NCBI GenBank assembly: GCA_005502805.1
Contig: SCMY01000001.1
Coordinates: 124,001 to 188,000 of the forward strand
Origin: Rhizobiales bacterium 2SD
GTDB lineage: Bacteria; Pseudomonadota; Alphaproteobacteria; Rhizobiales; Beijerinckiaceae
DNA: 64,000 bases
Direction of reading: 5' to 3'
Below, piece by piece: positions 1 through 8,596 of this stretch; the first letter of the stretch is position 1; every line of letters starts with the position of its first letter. A program made the position numbers and the translations under genes. The notes under the pieces are model-generated. The model ran no database searches. It saw nothing but the letters and a program-made list of their open reading frames with translations, and had not been told where the DNA came from.

Positions 1-224
1 ACCTGCCGGAGATCCGCAAGGTGCTCGAGACGGCGGGCAGCGGCCTCCTGCTCGATCGTGACACGCCGCAGGCGATCGCCGCCTGCCTCGCCGGTCTTAC
101 CCAGACCCGGATCGACGCCTGCAAGCGCGCAGCGCTTGCTCAGGCCAAGAACCTCAACTTCGAGACGGAAGGCGGCAAGCTGCTCGCTCTGGCAGCCAGG
201 CTCGTCCAGGCCAAAGCGCCCTGA
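1..224 (+). CDS. Glycosyltransferase, C-terminal fragment (gene starts before the window)
   Basis: The frame is open from base 3 and stops at 222-224, so about 73 C-terminal residues are visible. The fragment begins LPEIRKVLE and continues with a 'TPQAIAACLAGL...IDACKRAALAQAKNLNFE' pattern. The same ending occurs in the four other GT-B glycosyltransferases of this window (325, 10958, 17544, 22358), for example LPEMTALL...TPQAIAAAING in the next gene. It is therefore the last part of the nucleotide-sugar-binding half of a family-1/4 type glycosyltransferase. It converges with the next gene across a 100-base gap. Family membership is clear from the internal paralogues; sugar specificity cannot be judged. 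Confidence 0.75.
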   Translation, partial: LPEIRKVLETAGSGLLLDRDTPQAIAACLAGLTQTRIDACKRAALAQAKNLNFETEGGKLLALAARLVQAKAP

Positions 225-324
225 AGCATTTCCGGATTGCCCGGAGCCGCCTTGGTCCCTGGCATTCCACCGAGCTGCAAATTCCTCGAGACACCGCCGC
301 CGCAAGCCGGGCGGAATGCTGAAC

Positions 325-1665
325 CTACCGTGCGGCGTGCCGCGGGGCGGCTTTCGCTGCGCGTACTGTCCTCTCGATCGCAACGAAGAAACGGTCGGCC
401 TCAACCTCCCAATTCAGGACTTTGGCGGCCTCCAGCGCGCGCGACTTGCAGGCGTTGACTGCGTTTCGGTCGAAACCGTTGATCGCGGCTGCGATGGCCT
501 GCGGCGTGACCTCCGGGATCAGTCGCCCGAGGTCGTGCTGCCGCAGCAACGCCGTCATTTCCGGCAGATCCGAGACGCAGATGGCCAGCCCCGCCATGGC
601 GTATTCGAAGAACTTGTTGGGCAGAACATGGACATTCTGCTGCGAATGCCCCGGAAGCGCGAACAGCCCGATGTCGAAATGGGTCGCTTCCCTGACCAAG
701 TCGACCATCGGCACCGGCGGCGCAAGCACGATGCGCCCGGTCAGGCCGGCTGACTCGATTCGCCGCTCGAGCGTCGCAAGATAGGCCTCGGAGCCGGGTC
801 CGCGGATCGTCAGGCGAAACTCCGGACGCCACAGCGCAACACTGTCGATACAGGCTTCGAGCCCCCGGTCAGGCGAAACCACGCCATGGTAGAGGACTTC
901 GATCGTTTCACCGCAAGGACGGAAGGGACTGGCCGTGTAGAATGGCACATTGCGAATGACCAATGGTGACTGCGGCAAGGCATAAAATGCCTTCATGCGG
1001 TCGGCGATCCCCTGGGAAACACAGCTGACCAGCGCAGCCTCGGGAAGTCCGGCGCGCTCGACGCTGACGACGAGTGGCCGCTGAAAAAGCCGCCAGCGCC
1101 ATCGATGCGCATACTCGTCGATTGCAAGTTCGTGCGCATCGTAGACATAGGGAACGCCCTGCTCGCTCGCCAGCTGGCGAGCGATCGGCAGAACCGACCA
1201 ATCATTGGCGAGCCAGACATCGACGACGGCATCCCGGCCCAAGTCGAGCAAGCCGGAAAAACGCGAATCGAGAGCCCAATATCCGGCTGCTGCGTGCTGG
1301 GGCACAAGCTTTGCCTGCACCACGTTGAGAAGCCTGCGCGCTCGGCGGATGCTCCTGCCCCGTGCCGCGGTCGCACCAGGCATGGCATGCCCCTGCGCGC
1401 CCATGGCGCCCGCCTCGGCCGAGACCGGATCAGCACTCGCACTCATCAACGCAGCGCATGCCCAATTCGGCGCGCCCGAGCGCGCCCCCGGCAGGCCGAA
1501 TGCCCGCACGGCCCAGCCTCTGCTGGCGAACAGATCCCCCTGCCGCCGTACACGCGGATCATCCGGGATAGCGGACAGGGAAAGGATACCGATCGAGAGC
1601 GGCCGTTCAGTATCGTGTGAAGGGCGCCCTTTCAAGGAACCTCCTGCGGCAGCGCCACCATTCAT
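325..1665 (-). CDS. GT-B glycosyltransferase (family 4-like)
   Basis: A cytoplasmic glycosyltransferase of about 446 residues that would add one sugar to the lipid-linked glycan. The N-terminal half starts with ILSLSAIPDDPRVRRQG, the usual 'recent events, prior donor' Rossmann start, and contains YDAHELAIDEYAHR. The C-terminal half has IEVLYHGVVSPDRGLE, LPNKFFEYAMAGLAIC and LPEMTALLRQ, which form the nucleotide-sugar site. The start is uncertain: ATG at 1665 is used here, a TTG lies at 1689, and a TTG at 1635 sits four bases after a perfect AGGAGG (complement of 1640-1645). It is the last gene of the leftward block, 315 bases after the amidotransferase. Paralogous to the genes at 10958, 17544 and 22358. 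Confidence 0.85.
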   Translation of the reverse strand: MNGGAAAGGSLKGRPSHDTERPLSIGILSLSAIPDDPRVRRQGDLFASRGWAVRAFGLPGARSGAPNWACAALMSASADPVSAEAGAMGAQGHAMPGATAARGRSIRRARRLLNVVQAKLVPQHAAAGYWALDSRFSGLLDLGRDAVVDVWLANDWSVLPIARQLASEQGVPYVYDAHELAIDEYAHRWRWRLFQRPLVVSVERAGLPEAALVSCVSQGIADRMKAFYALPQSPLVIRNVPFYTASPFRPCGETIEVLYHGVVSPDRGLEACIDSVALWRPEFRLTIRGPGSEAYLATLERRIESAGLTGRIVLAPPVPMVDLVREATHFDIGLFALPGHSQQNVHVLPNKFFEYAMAGLAICVSDLPEMTALLRQHDLGRLIPEVTPQAIAAAINGFDRNAVNACKSRALEAAKVLNWEVEADRFFVAIERTVRAAKAAPRHAAR

Positions 1666-1980
1666 TCTGATTCGATCACCGGAGACCAAGTTCCAGCGCC
1701 AGTGAGAGTGTTAGAACATGTTCCGGAGAAGCGGGAGCCACTTTTGCAGATGTCCCGTGTGTCCGCATACTGCTTCTTCGTTTCGATCATAACCCGAAGC
1801 GGGTCCATGGGGTTGAACAGGTGGCCACAGCTGGACTGATCTCACGATGACGATGGCAATTGCATGCCGGCCGGCGCAGTGATGCCTGGCCATGACGTCT
1901 CGATGGCCAGGCCCTCCGCTTGCGCTTCACCCGGCATCGGACAGCAGAACGATTCCGGGCGGCTCAGCTACCGGGGGCGC
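1666..1980. other. Gene-free gap of 315 bases
   Basis: This stretch lies between the glycosyltransferase start and the amidotransferase stop, both leftward. I see no convincing gene, hairpin with T-tract, or repeat. A 60-codon leftward frame at 1711-1893 has no recognisable protein character and no good ribosome site. It may carry a promoter for the glycosyltransferase, but no clear -35/-10 pair stands out. Confidence 0.5.
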
Positions 1981-3177
1981 TCATCGCACCTTGGAGCGCT
2001 TCCTCACAAGGCCACGAACCGGCCGGCCGAGCAGCCGGGCCGCCTGCCAGGCGCGCAACCCCCATTTGACCTGCCGAGCATTGGTCGGAAACTTCGTATA
2101 GTGACGCGGAGGGTCAGCAATGAACATGTCGAGCTGATCGACCGTGATTCCTAATTTTTTGGCGACGAAGGCCTTGTCCTCGGCCAACTCGTTATCCGAA
2201 TAAAGCGGCTTTTCGAGTTCGGCCAAAGCTTCGTCCCTGGTCATTTGGCCAGAGACAATCAGGCTCGACAAATGCGCCTTGCGTTTGTCGTAGCCAAATT
2301 TCGCTGGAAGATAATGAGCTTGGAAAAAGCGCGTCCAGCGCGATTCGTAATGCTTGCCACCGTAATATCTCCAACCGAAATTCTTTTCGAGAAAATCGAT
2401 CGCTTCATTTTTATCGTACGGAATGTAATTCAGTGGTGCAACAACGTTCATTCCAAGAATTTTAGGGAAAAGAATGTAGTATTGATAAAATGAAACGACA
2501 GGAAAATGGTGCAGTCGCCGTGTTCCGTACTGACGATGAACGGCCCGCAGATGGGTCGCATCCATGGCGTCATACCCCCAGGATTGAGGCAAAACCCCTT
2601 CGGTCGCGTAGTTCGTTCCACTGATGACATACCGGATGCCGGCATCTGTCGCGTATTTGTACAGGGCAGCGAAGAAAGCGTGATCCTGAGGCACGTCCTG
2701 ATTGCACAATCCCGCGCGTAGAAAGGCGAGATGCAACTCCTTCATATCCTCCCAGTCGACGACACAGGTCACCAGGTCGAGGTTAAGCTTGGTGACGATC
2801 TGCTCGATATTCTTGACTGCGAGTTCCGAATTCCAGCCGGCATCGACATGCACGACGAGTGGACGCAATCCCCATTCGACGACTTTGGCGGCGAGATAGG
2901 AGGAATCGACGCCACCGGACAAGCCGATGACGCAATCATAGCGCTTCCCGCGGCCCCTCTCCTTGATCTCGGCGATGATCGCCTGAAGCTCGCGCGCGCC
3001 TTCCGGCGTCGGCTTCCAATGCGGCTTCATCTCCAGCTCGAACCGCCGGCAATGATTGCAGACCCCTTCGGCATCGAAGGTGATCTCTGGATCGGTCGTG
3101 TCCATGACACAACGCCGGCACATCCGGTAGGGACGCTCCTTTCCGTCAGGACTCCAGGCTTTGGTGATGAGAGTCAT
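1981..3177 (-). CDS. N-acetyl sugar amidotransferase, copy 1 (WbpG/PseA type)
   Basis: An ATP-pyrophosphatase-fold enzyme of 398 residues that adenylates a sugar N-acyl group so that ammonia converts it to an acetamidino group. A zinc-binding set of cysteines is seen at C20, C23, C40 and C43 (CRRCVMDTTDP...VCNHC), then the PP-loop SGGVDSS at residues 87-93, followed by HVDAGWNSELAVKNIEQI. It is about as long as, and clearly homologous to, the second copy at 21205, but has no HisH/HisF neighbours of its own, so it presumably shares the single pair at 19732-21150 or acts on another sugar. The stretch around 2380-2500 is visibly more AT-rich than its surroundings. Function by family; substrate unknown. 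Confidence 0.9.
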   Translation of the reverse strand: MTLITKAWSPDGKERPYRMCRRCVMDTTDPEITFDAEGVCNHCRRFELEMKPHWKPTPEGARELQAIIAEIKERGRGKRYDCVIGLSGGVDSSYLAAKVVEWGLRPLVVHVDAGWNSELAVKNIEQIVTKLNLDLVTCVVDWEDMKELHLAFLRAGLCNQDVPQDHAFFAALYKYATDAGIRYVISGTNYATEGVLPQSWGYDAMDATHLRAVHRQYGTRRLHHFPVVSFYQYYILFPKILGMNVVAPLNYIPYDKNEAIDFLEKNFGWRYYGGKHYESRWTRFFQAHYLPAKFGYDKRKAHLSSLIVSGQMTRDEALAELEKPLYSDNELAEDKAFVAKKLGITVDQLDMFIADPPRHYTKFPTNARQVKWGLRAWQAARLLGRPVRGLVRKRSKVR

Positions 3178-3389
3178 CTAGTCCCTGTGGCGTCAGAACG
3201 AAAACTGCCGGATCCCACATGTGATCGCAGTCACATCCGGGCAGCCGGCCGTAGCAGACCAGACCGGTCGCGCCGCCCCCACTGAAGCGACGAGCCGTCT
3301 GCGGATCTCCTTCGAGCCGTTAGTGCGGCTCTAAACTGCCGATTGATTAGGCTCAAGTGAACTTTCAGCAATCCTTCCCGCCGATGCGC

Positions 3390-6080
3390 TTACCTCCTGG
3401 CGAGCCGTGTTGCGGCGCTCACCGCCCGCAGGACCGTCGGCATCCTGACGAGAGTGCGCGCGATCTGTTCGATCCGTGCCAGCGCGCGCGCATCCGGCGC
3501 CGCACCGGTCGCATCGGTCATGGCGAGGAGGAAGCCCGAACGATCCAGCCCCCGAGAAATGATGCCAGCCAGGTCAGCCGCGACCTGCGGCGTCAACTCC
3601 GCGCGCTTGGACACCAGCGCCGCGAAGATCTCGGTCGGCCACGGATGATTCACGATTTCGTCGATCTGCTCATGGCTTGCCTGATCGGCAAGGTTGAGGG
3701 CTGCGCTCAAAATCCGGCAGAGACGGGCTGAACCCTCACTGTCGCTCTCGGCGAACTTCGTGATGCCATCAAGCTTGTCCGCCATCGGTTCTATCGAGAT
3801 CGCCCGCAGGATCCGCTCGAGTGCAGCCAGAACCTCCTTGTCGCTTTCGGCGGTGAGCGCGACGCTCTCGAGCCGTTCAGGCGCCGGGTCTGCTGCGATC
3901 GCGCGCAGAACCCGATCGAGCGCAGGGAAGGTCTCATTGCCGCTCTCTGCGGCGAGCGCGACGCTTTCGAGACGTCCCGAAGCGGGGTCCGCCGTGAGCG
4001 CACGCAGAATCCGATCAAGCGCGGCCAGCGCCTCGTTGCCGGTCTCCGCGGCAAGCGCGGCGCTCTCGAGTCGCTCCGGAGCCGGGTCTGCTGCGATCGC
4101 GCGCAGAACCCGATCGAGCGCAGGGAGGGTCTCATTGCCGCTCTCGGCGGCGAGCGCGACGTTTTCGAGACGTTCCGGAGCCGGGTCTGCTGCGATCGCG
4201 CGTAGAACCCGATCGAGCGCAGGGAGGGTCTCATTGCCGCTCTCGGCGGCGAGCGCGACGCTGTTGAGACGTCCTGGAGCCGGATCTGCCGTGATCGCGC
4301 GCAGAATCCGGCCCAGGAACAGTGAATAATCGACGCCGCTCTCGACAATATGAGCCAACGCCTCCGACACTCCCGGCTCGACCAGGCGTGGCCGGATCGC
4401 CTGGACAGCAGCAAGGAGCTTCCTGCTGGGGGCATCGATATCGATCGTATCGGCCCAGCCGGCCAGATCCGTGGCGTCGCTCGCCAGTCTTTCCGCAGTG
4501 CGCCGGGCCGCCCGCAGGGCATTCCCCATCCTGACGACGGTCTCCTGAGTTTCAGCGGCCCCTTCTGACACGGCAAGTGTCGCGGCGACCCGGCTCGTAC
4601 GTCTTGCGGCGACCGCTTCGAGCAAGCCTACATGAGTTGCCCTGCGATCCAGGGGCGCGAAGACGGGAGCGGCGCCCGGCGTGACCTGAATGTCGTCGGG
4701 GTTTCGCTGCATCTCCGGCAAGATCGCCACAGCCCAGTCGAAGTCACGCTCGGCTTCTTCGCCACCATAGCCGGATTGCGTGTCCTGCCCGCGCAAGAGC
4801 GTGACGGCCCGTTCCGCAAGTCCCTGATCCCGAAAGCCCTCCCGGCGCAGGTCGACGAGCAGCGCCGCCGCCAGCTGGGCTCTGTGTTGCGCCCGGACCG
4901 TACGGATGTCGATCGCGCGCGACGGCACCGTCTTACGTTCGGACTGCTTGCGTTCGATGAGCTCGAAACAGCGCTGCACCAGCGTCGAGTAGCGAAAGAA
5001 CGGGTTCTCCACCAACTGACGGCGCGAGGCTTCGATCATGGTCCGCACGCGCTCGCCATCGGCCATCTGCGCGAAGACATCGTCGAGATTCGAATAATCG
5101 TCCTTGAGCTCGATATAATGCTCGCCTGGTTTGACGAACCCGCGATACTTCCCCTCGAGCAAGACCTGTCCACATCCCATCAGCGCGGCTTCGAGCACGC
5201 GCGGGGCAAAGCCGGGAAAGGTCTCGCGCCCGTCGAGCCCGAGGAAGCAAGCGTCCTCGACTTCCTCGAACGTCGCCTGGGGATGGCGCGCGACATAGTC
5301 GTTCACTTCATCCTGGATCGCGCCATGCGGGTCCCAGATCCCGTGCCCGCCTTCGGCTCCAACGACGAAGCGGCAATCACCCAGAAAGCCGTACCAGTCG
5401 TCCCCGACGAGCACGTCGGCAGGATCGGTCGAGACGTTCTCCGGCAGGCCGCGTTCGCGGCAGGCCTGCTGCATCCTGAGAGCAGCTGCGCTCTTGCGCC
5501 TCGCGAAACGGCCGCCCCACGCAGGATAGAACGTGACGCGCTGCCCGATCTCCCAGCGCCGCTCCCCGAAGGGTCGTGCCAGGCCGGAAAGCTCATCGAG
5601 CGACATGTCGTCGATGTATCCGGCGACGGTCGAGACGAACTCGGCCCTCTCGCTGGTCAGCGGATAGAGCTGCTCCTTGCGTTCCGGACGAACGCTGAAC
5701 ACGGCGTCGACGCCAAGATTGGAGCAGAAATAGTCGAGATGCGCGCTATGCGTCGCGTCATCCTGCGGAAATGCGAGTTTGACCGCCGGAATGTCCCGCA
5801 AGAAGCGCCATTGCTCCCGCAAGTGCTGGAAGCGGCTGCGTGGCCTGAGCGTCACGATGCCAAGCGAGGTCGATTCGAATATGACAGCGTCCCACGGCGT
5901 GGTCCGGAGGGCATCCGTCACCGGCAACATGGAACGATGATAGACGTAATTATGTTGCGGCGCGTAACGCTCGAAACAGTAGATGTGGTCCAGCGTGCTG
6001 CGCCTCGCCTTGGACAAATCCTCGATGTTGTGAAGAACGAGGATGGTTTTGGCGGCCGGATTTTGCGTCTGCGTCATCAC
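3390..6080 (-). CDS. Large glycosyltransferase-like protein with C-terminal 33-residue tandem repeats
   Basis: An 896-residue protein in two parts. Residues 1-380 look like a GT-B glycosyltransferase: the start ILVLHNIEDLSKARR is Rossmann-like, and RVLEAALMGCGQVLLEGKYR with FVKPGEHYIEL resembles the donor-binding end of Glycos_transf_1_2 proteins. Residues about 380-590 are helical and unrecognised. Residues 591-755 are five near-identical 33-residue units (consensus RVLRAIAADPAPERLESVAL, then AAESGNETLPALD), with a degenerate sixth to 788. The repeats are probably helical and may mediate protein contacts. It lies 9 bases after the SGNH gene in the leftward export operon. The glycosyltransferase call is moderate; the repeat role is unknown. 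Confidence 0.65.
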   Translation of the reverse strand: MMTQTQNPAAKTILVLHNIEDLSKARRSTLDHIYCFERYAPQHNYVYHRSMLPVTDALRTTPWDAVIFESTSLGIVTLRPRSRFQHLREQWRFLRDIPAVKLAFPQDDATHSAHLDYFCSNLGVDAVFSVRPERKEQLYPLTSERAEFVSTVAGYIDDMSLDELSGLARPFGERRWEIGQRVTFYPAWGGRFARRKSAAALRMQQACRERGLPENVSTDPADVLVGDDWYGFLGDCRFVVGAEGGHGIWDPHGAIQDEVNDYVARHPQATFEEVEDACFLGLDGRETFPGFAPRVLEAALMGCGQVLLEGKYRGFVKPGEHYIELKDDYSNLDDVFAQMADGERVRTMIEASRRQLVENPFFRYSTLVQRCFELIERKQSERKTVPSRAIDIRTVRAQHRAQLAAALLVDLRREGFRDQGLAERAVTLLRGQDTQSGYGGEEAERDFDWAVAILPEMQRNPDDIQVTPGAAPVFAPLDRRATHVGLLEAVAARRTSRVAATLAVSEGAAETQETVVRMGNALRAARRTAERLASDATDLAGWADTIDIDAPSRKLLAAVQAIRPRLVEPGVSEALAHIVESGVDYSLFLGRILRAITADPAPGRLNSVALAAESGNETLPALDRVLRAIAADPAPERLENVALAAESGNETLPALDRVLRAIAADPAPERLESAALAAETGNEALAALDRILRALTADPASGRLESVALAAESGNETFPALDRVLRAIAADPAPERLESVALTAESDKEVLAALERILRAISIEPMADKLDGITKFAESDSEGSARLCRILSAALNLADQASHEQIDEIVNHPWPTEIFAALVSKRAELTPQVAADLAGIISRGLDRSGFLLAMTDATGAAPDARALARIEQIARTLVRMPTVLRAVSAATRLARR
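3717..4310 (-). repeat. 99-base in-frame tandem repeat, six units
   Basis: The period is exactly 99 bases: for example GCCGGGTCTG recurs at 4081 and 4180. Five units from 4310 down to 3816 are close copies and the sixth, 3717-3815, is diverged. Because 99 is a multiple of three, gain or loss of units keeps the frame, so the encoded helical domain could vary in length between strains. Confidence 0.9.
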
Positions 6081-6089
6081 CGGTGTCGC

Positions 6090-6773
6090 CTATTCCCGGT
6101 CTGGGGCTGAAACGAGGCGGCATGCCTCCATCACGACCGGCCCGGCGAACTCGCAATAAAGATCGTGCCCTGCCTCGCTGAGATGCAATCCATCGGCGAG
6201 CAGCAGATCTGCCAACACATAGCCCCGCTCCAGCAACCTCGCCTCCCACGCCGCGGCGACGTCGTTCAGAGTGACGTCAGCTCCAGCGACCCGCGCGACT
6301 GCTCTGATGAGATCGTTGTACTCGTCGTTCCACTGCTGGTAGGTCCTGCCGGTTCCGGCCATGTCCTCACGGGTTCGTGTGGTCGGATGGTTGGTGTGGA
6401 GGATAATCCTGCGGGCTCCGCTGCGGCGCGCCCGCTCGACGATTTCGAGCAAGTTGGCGCTGAACGCAGCCGGACTCACCCGGGGGAGTCCGAAATCGGT
6501 CTGCCAGTGATTGCAGTCGTTCAAGCCGAATTGAATGATGCAGACATCCACCCCGTGCGACTGCACGTCGAACGGCATGCGCTCAAGTGCCATCCGCGTC
6601 GTATTGCCGTTAATGGAGCTGTTTGTGATTCGGATTTTGTGACCACGGCCGGCGAACGCATCCGCCAGTTGCGCCCCGATACGCGTCACCCAGCCGAGAT
6701 GCGGGGAGACGAGTTGTCCAAAGCAGATCGAGTCGCCGAAGAAGACCACTCGCAAAGATGGCTCAGCCGGCAT
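6090..6773 (-). CDS. SGNH/GDSL-type esterase or acyl-handling hydrolase
   Basis: A 227-residue single-domain SGNH hydrolase. The motif blocks are complete: FFGDSICFG with the nucleophile Ser15, GLNDCNHW with Asn85, and DGLHLS with Asp194 and His197. No signal peptide or membrane segment is evident, so it is probably cytoplasmic. The start is ATG at 6773, which overlaps the end of the methyltransferase by 11 bases; the longer frame to 6836 would run deep into that gene. Its place among exporter and decoration genes suggests it removes or transfers an acyl group on a precursor of the glycan. Family confident; substrate unknown. Confidence 0.85.
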   Translation of the reverse strand: MPAEPSLRVVFFGDSICFGQLVSPHLGWVTRIGAQLADAFAGRGHKIRITNSSINGNTTRMALERMPFDVQSHGVDVCIIQFGLNDCNHWQTDFGLPRVSPAAFSANLLEIVERARRSGARRIILHTNHPTTRTREDMAGTGRTYQQWNDEYNDLIRAVARVAGADVTLNDVAAAWEARLLERGYVLADLLLADGLHLSEAGHDLYCEFAGPVVMEACRLVSAPDRE

Positions 6774-7503
6774 GCAGCGCTCCGCGTAGCCGCAGCACGA
6801 CGACCTGGCGGCCATTGGCGAAAACCGAATCGTCACTGGCGTGAAGCATCGTCCAATCCGGTTTCTCGATCATCGCCGACACGGGCTCGAGGGCAGCCTG
6901 CGTCATACGCCCGTTCCACGCCAGCATACTCAGAATCTCGTCGGCGCCGATCCGCCGTGTCGTATAGAAGCGGGGGTGATTATAGACCGTCAGCGACAGA
7001 CGCAACTCACGTGCCACGGGCAGCATGCGTTCCAGAAACAGCTCCAGGCGCTGATCGACATTGGGGAAGATGTCCGCGGCCACGACGACATCGTAGGGGC
7101 CCGTCGCATCCGTCTCGAACCAATCTCCCGCGACCAGGTCGAGCGCAGGCGCAGCTTTGCGGAAGCGCACGACCCGTTCGTCATCGTCATGCGCCATCAA
7201 ATCGACCAAGGTCATTCGGTGCCGCTCGGCCAAGGCACGACCGATCGACGTCAGACCGCCGCCGATGTCGAGGATGGAGAGATCACGTCTTCCGAGCAGA
7301 TCACCGTAGAGCAAGTCTGCGGCCAGACGCTTCGCGGGCGTGTTGCGCAGCCATTGCTGACAGGTCAGCTCGCGCTCTTCGGGCAATTCGGCATGGTCCA
7401 GCCAGCGCCCGAAACGGTCCTGGGCAAGATAGGCGTCCAGTTCCCGAGAACCGATGCGGAGCATCGGCCAGCTCCCTGGCTCCGACGGGTAGACATGGCT
7501 CAT
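6763..7503 (-). CDS. SAM-dependent methyltransferase
   Basis: A 246-residue class I methyltransferase. SAM-binding motif I is at residues 77-90 (ILDIGGGLTSIGRA), followed by an acidic TLVDLMAHDDDERVV and a motif-IV-like PYDVVVAADIFPNVD. The N-terminal 60 residues, with YLAQDRFGRWLDH, are a small substrate-specific cap. Its stop overlaps the SGNH gene by 11 bases, and its start overlaps the sulfotransferase stop by four (ATGA), so the three are translationally coupled. It probably methylates a sugar or end group of the exported glycan. In ABC-exported O-antigens terminal methylation can stop elongation; whether that applies here is inference. Confidence 0.8.
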   Translation of the reverse strand: MSHVYPSEPGSWPMLRIGSRELDAYLAQDRFGRWLDHAELPEERELTCQQWLRNTPAKRLAADLLYGDLLGRRDLSILDIGGGLTSIGRALAERHRMTLVDLMAHDDDERVVRFRKAAPALDLVAGDWFETDATGPYDVVVAADIFPNVDQRLELFLERMLPVARELRLSLTVYNHPRFYTTRRIGADEILSMLAWNGRMTQAALEPVSAMIEKPDWTMLHASDDSVFANGRQVVVLRLRGALHAG

Positions 7504-8444
7504 GCCTTGGCTCCCTTGCCGCGATAGACATGATCGAACAGGCGCTCCTCCTGGGACGCCAGATAGCCGGCGAGCCGTGCCCGATCATCCACCCCCAGCG
7601 CCTCATAGGTCTCGTCGGCCCGCCGAACCGGCAGGACGCGTCTCGCCGTCATGCCGGCGAGGACATCCAGCTCCCCGGCCAGCCGATCGAGCTCGGTGGA
7701 GGGGTCGGCGCACAAATCCTCATACCAGACTACGGCGGTTCTGCGCTGCGCCAGCTGGCTGAAGCCATCCGTGATTGCCCGGGCGAACTCGGCCTGGTTC
7801 TCGACGACCTGCTCCCAGTAGGGTCTGGTTCGCAGGATATCGACATTGCGCGGCGTCGCCGAATTCCAGCTTAGTGGATCTCCCTGCACGGCATAGCGCG
7901 CATTCAGATCCGACAAGGCGCTCGCTTCGATGTCGCGCCTGATCCAGATGAATGCGGCTTGCGGAAACAGGCGGGCCAGAGCCGAAATGCGAAAGCAGTT
8001 CCACGCATTCTTGATCAGCAGGGGGCGCCCGAACAATCGGTCGGCAGCACGCAGGGTCTCCTGAATATGCGCGACCTGATCGGCCAGAACCTCACGGCTG
8101 ACCAGTTCAGAGGGATGGCCCCCGCCGAACCAGCGTCGCATGAGGCCCGATCCTTCGGACGGCTGGAACGGCCCTTTCGTCTTGCCGTAGCGGCTATCGG
8201 CCGACAGCAGCTCATGTTGCGGCCAGGCCGCTTGAATCGACAGGCCGACGATCGGGGTCTCGGCATAGAGGTCGTTCGTCAGATTGGCGACAAAGGGCAG
8301 CTCGAAGGCCGCCGCCATGGCCTGATATAGAAAGGTGCTACCGGTTCGCGGCGAGCCCAGGATGAAAAGAGGCCTGCCTCCAGCGCTGCTCGTGCCAAAA
8401 TCCGAAAGCAGCGCGGCCTCCAGATCACGATGTTTGTCACCCAT
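7500..8444 (-). CDS. Sulfotransferase (PAPS-dependent)
   Basis: A 314-residue sulfotransferase that would move sulfate from PAPS to a sugar hydroxyl. The 5'-phosphosulfate loop is FILGSPRTGSTFLYQAM at residues 28-44, and the 3'-phosphate site fits FIWIRRDIEASALSDLNARY with its Arg and Ser. No transmembrane segment is visible, so it acts in the cytoplasm before export. It sits in the leftward operon with the wzm/wzt exporter, overlapping the methyltransferase by four bases. Its donor can be made by cysD and cysNC at 14653-17474, about 6 kb away in the divergent operon, which makes a sulfated surface glycan likely. Confidence 0.88.
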   Translation of the reverse strand: MGDKHRDLEAALLSDFGTSSAGGRPLFILGSPRTGSTFLYQAMAAAFELPFVANLTNDLYAETPIVGLSIQAAWPQHELLSADSRYGKTKGPFQPSEGSGLMRRWFGGGHPSELVSREVLADQVAHIQETLRAADRLFGRPLLIKNAWNCFRISALARLFPQAAFIWIRRDIEASALSDLNARYAVQGDPLSWNSATPRNVDILRTRPYWEQVVENQAEFARAITDGFSQLAQRRTAVVWYEDLCADPSTELDRLAGELDVLAGMTARRVLPVRRADETYEALGVDDRARLAGYLASQEERLFDHVYRGKGAKA

Positions 8445-8595
8445 GTCCTTGGCCGTTGCGGATACGCTTCACTCCGGCGGCGGCCGAGATCATTTCGATG
8501 ACGGCCTCCGGCGCGGATGCATCGCGGTCCCGGCAGGGCCGGACCGTCGCTGCAAAACGGCCGGATCTGAAACAGCGCTCGGCGCGGAGGATCAT
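8437..8595 (-). CDS. Possible small protein of 52 residues
   Basis: A short frame that exactly fills the 152-base gap between the wzt stop (8597) and the sulfotransferase start (8444). Its ATG lies one base after the wzt stop, and its TGA overlaps the sulfotransferase start by eight bases, the spacing expected of a coupled operon gene. Codons mostly end in G or C, as in the neighbours. The product (MILRAERCFRSGRFAA...) is basic at the N-terminus, has no membrane segment and matches no family I recognise. It could equally be a non-coding spacer that happens to be open. Confidence 0.35.
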   Translation of the reverse strand: MILRAERCFRSGRFAATVRPCRDRDASAPEAVIEMISAAAGVKRIRNGQGHG

Positions 8596-8596
8596 G

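Noticed and set aside
1711..1893. A 60-codon leftward frame in the gap after the glycosyltransferase
   Set aside because: Its composition does not look coding, it has no ribosome site and no recognisable motif.
3717..4310. The 99-base repeats as a possible CRISPR array
   Set aside because: There are no unique spacers, no cas genes, and the repeats are coding in frame.
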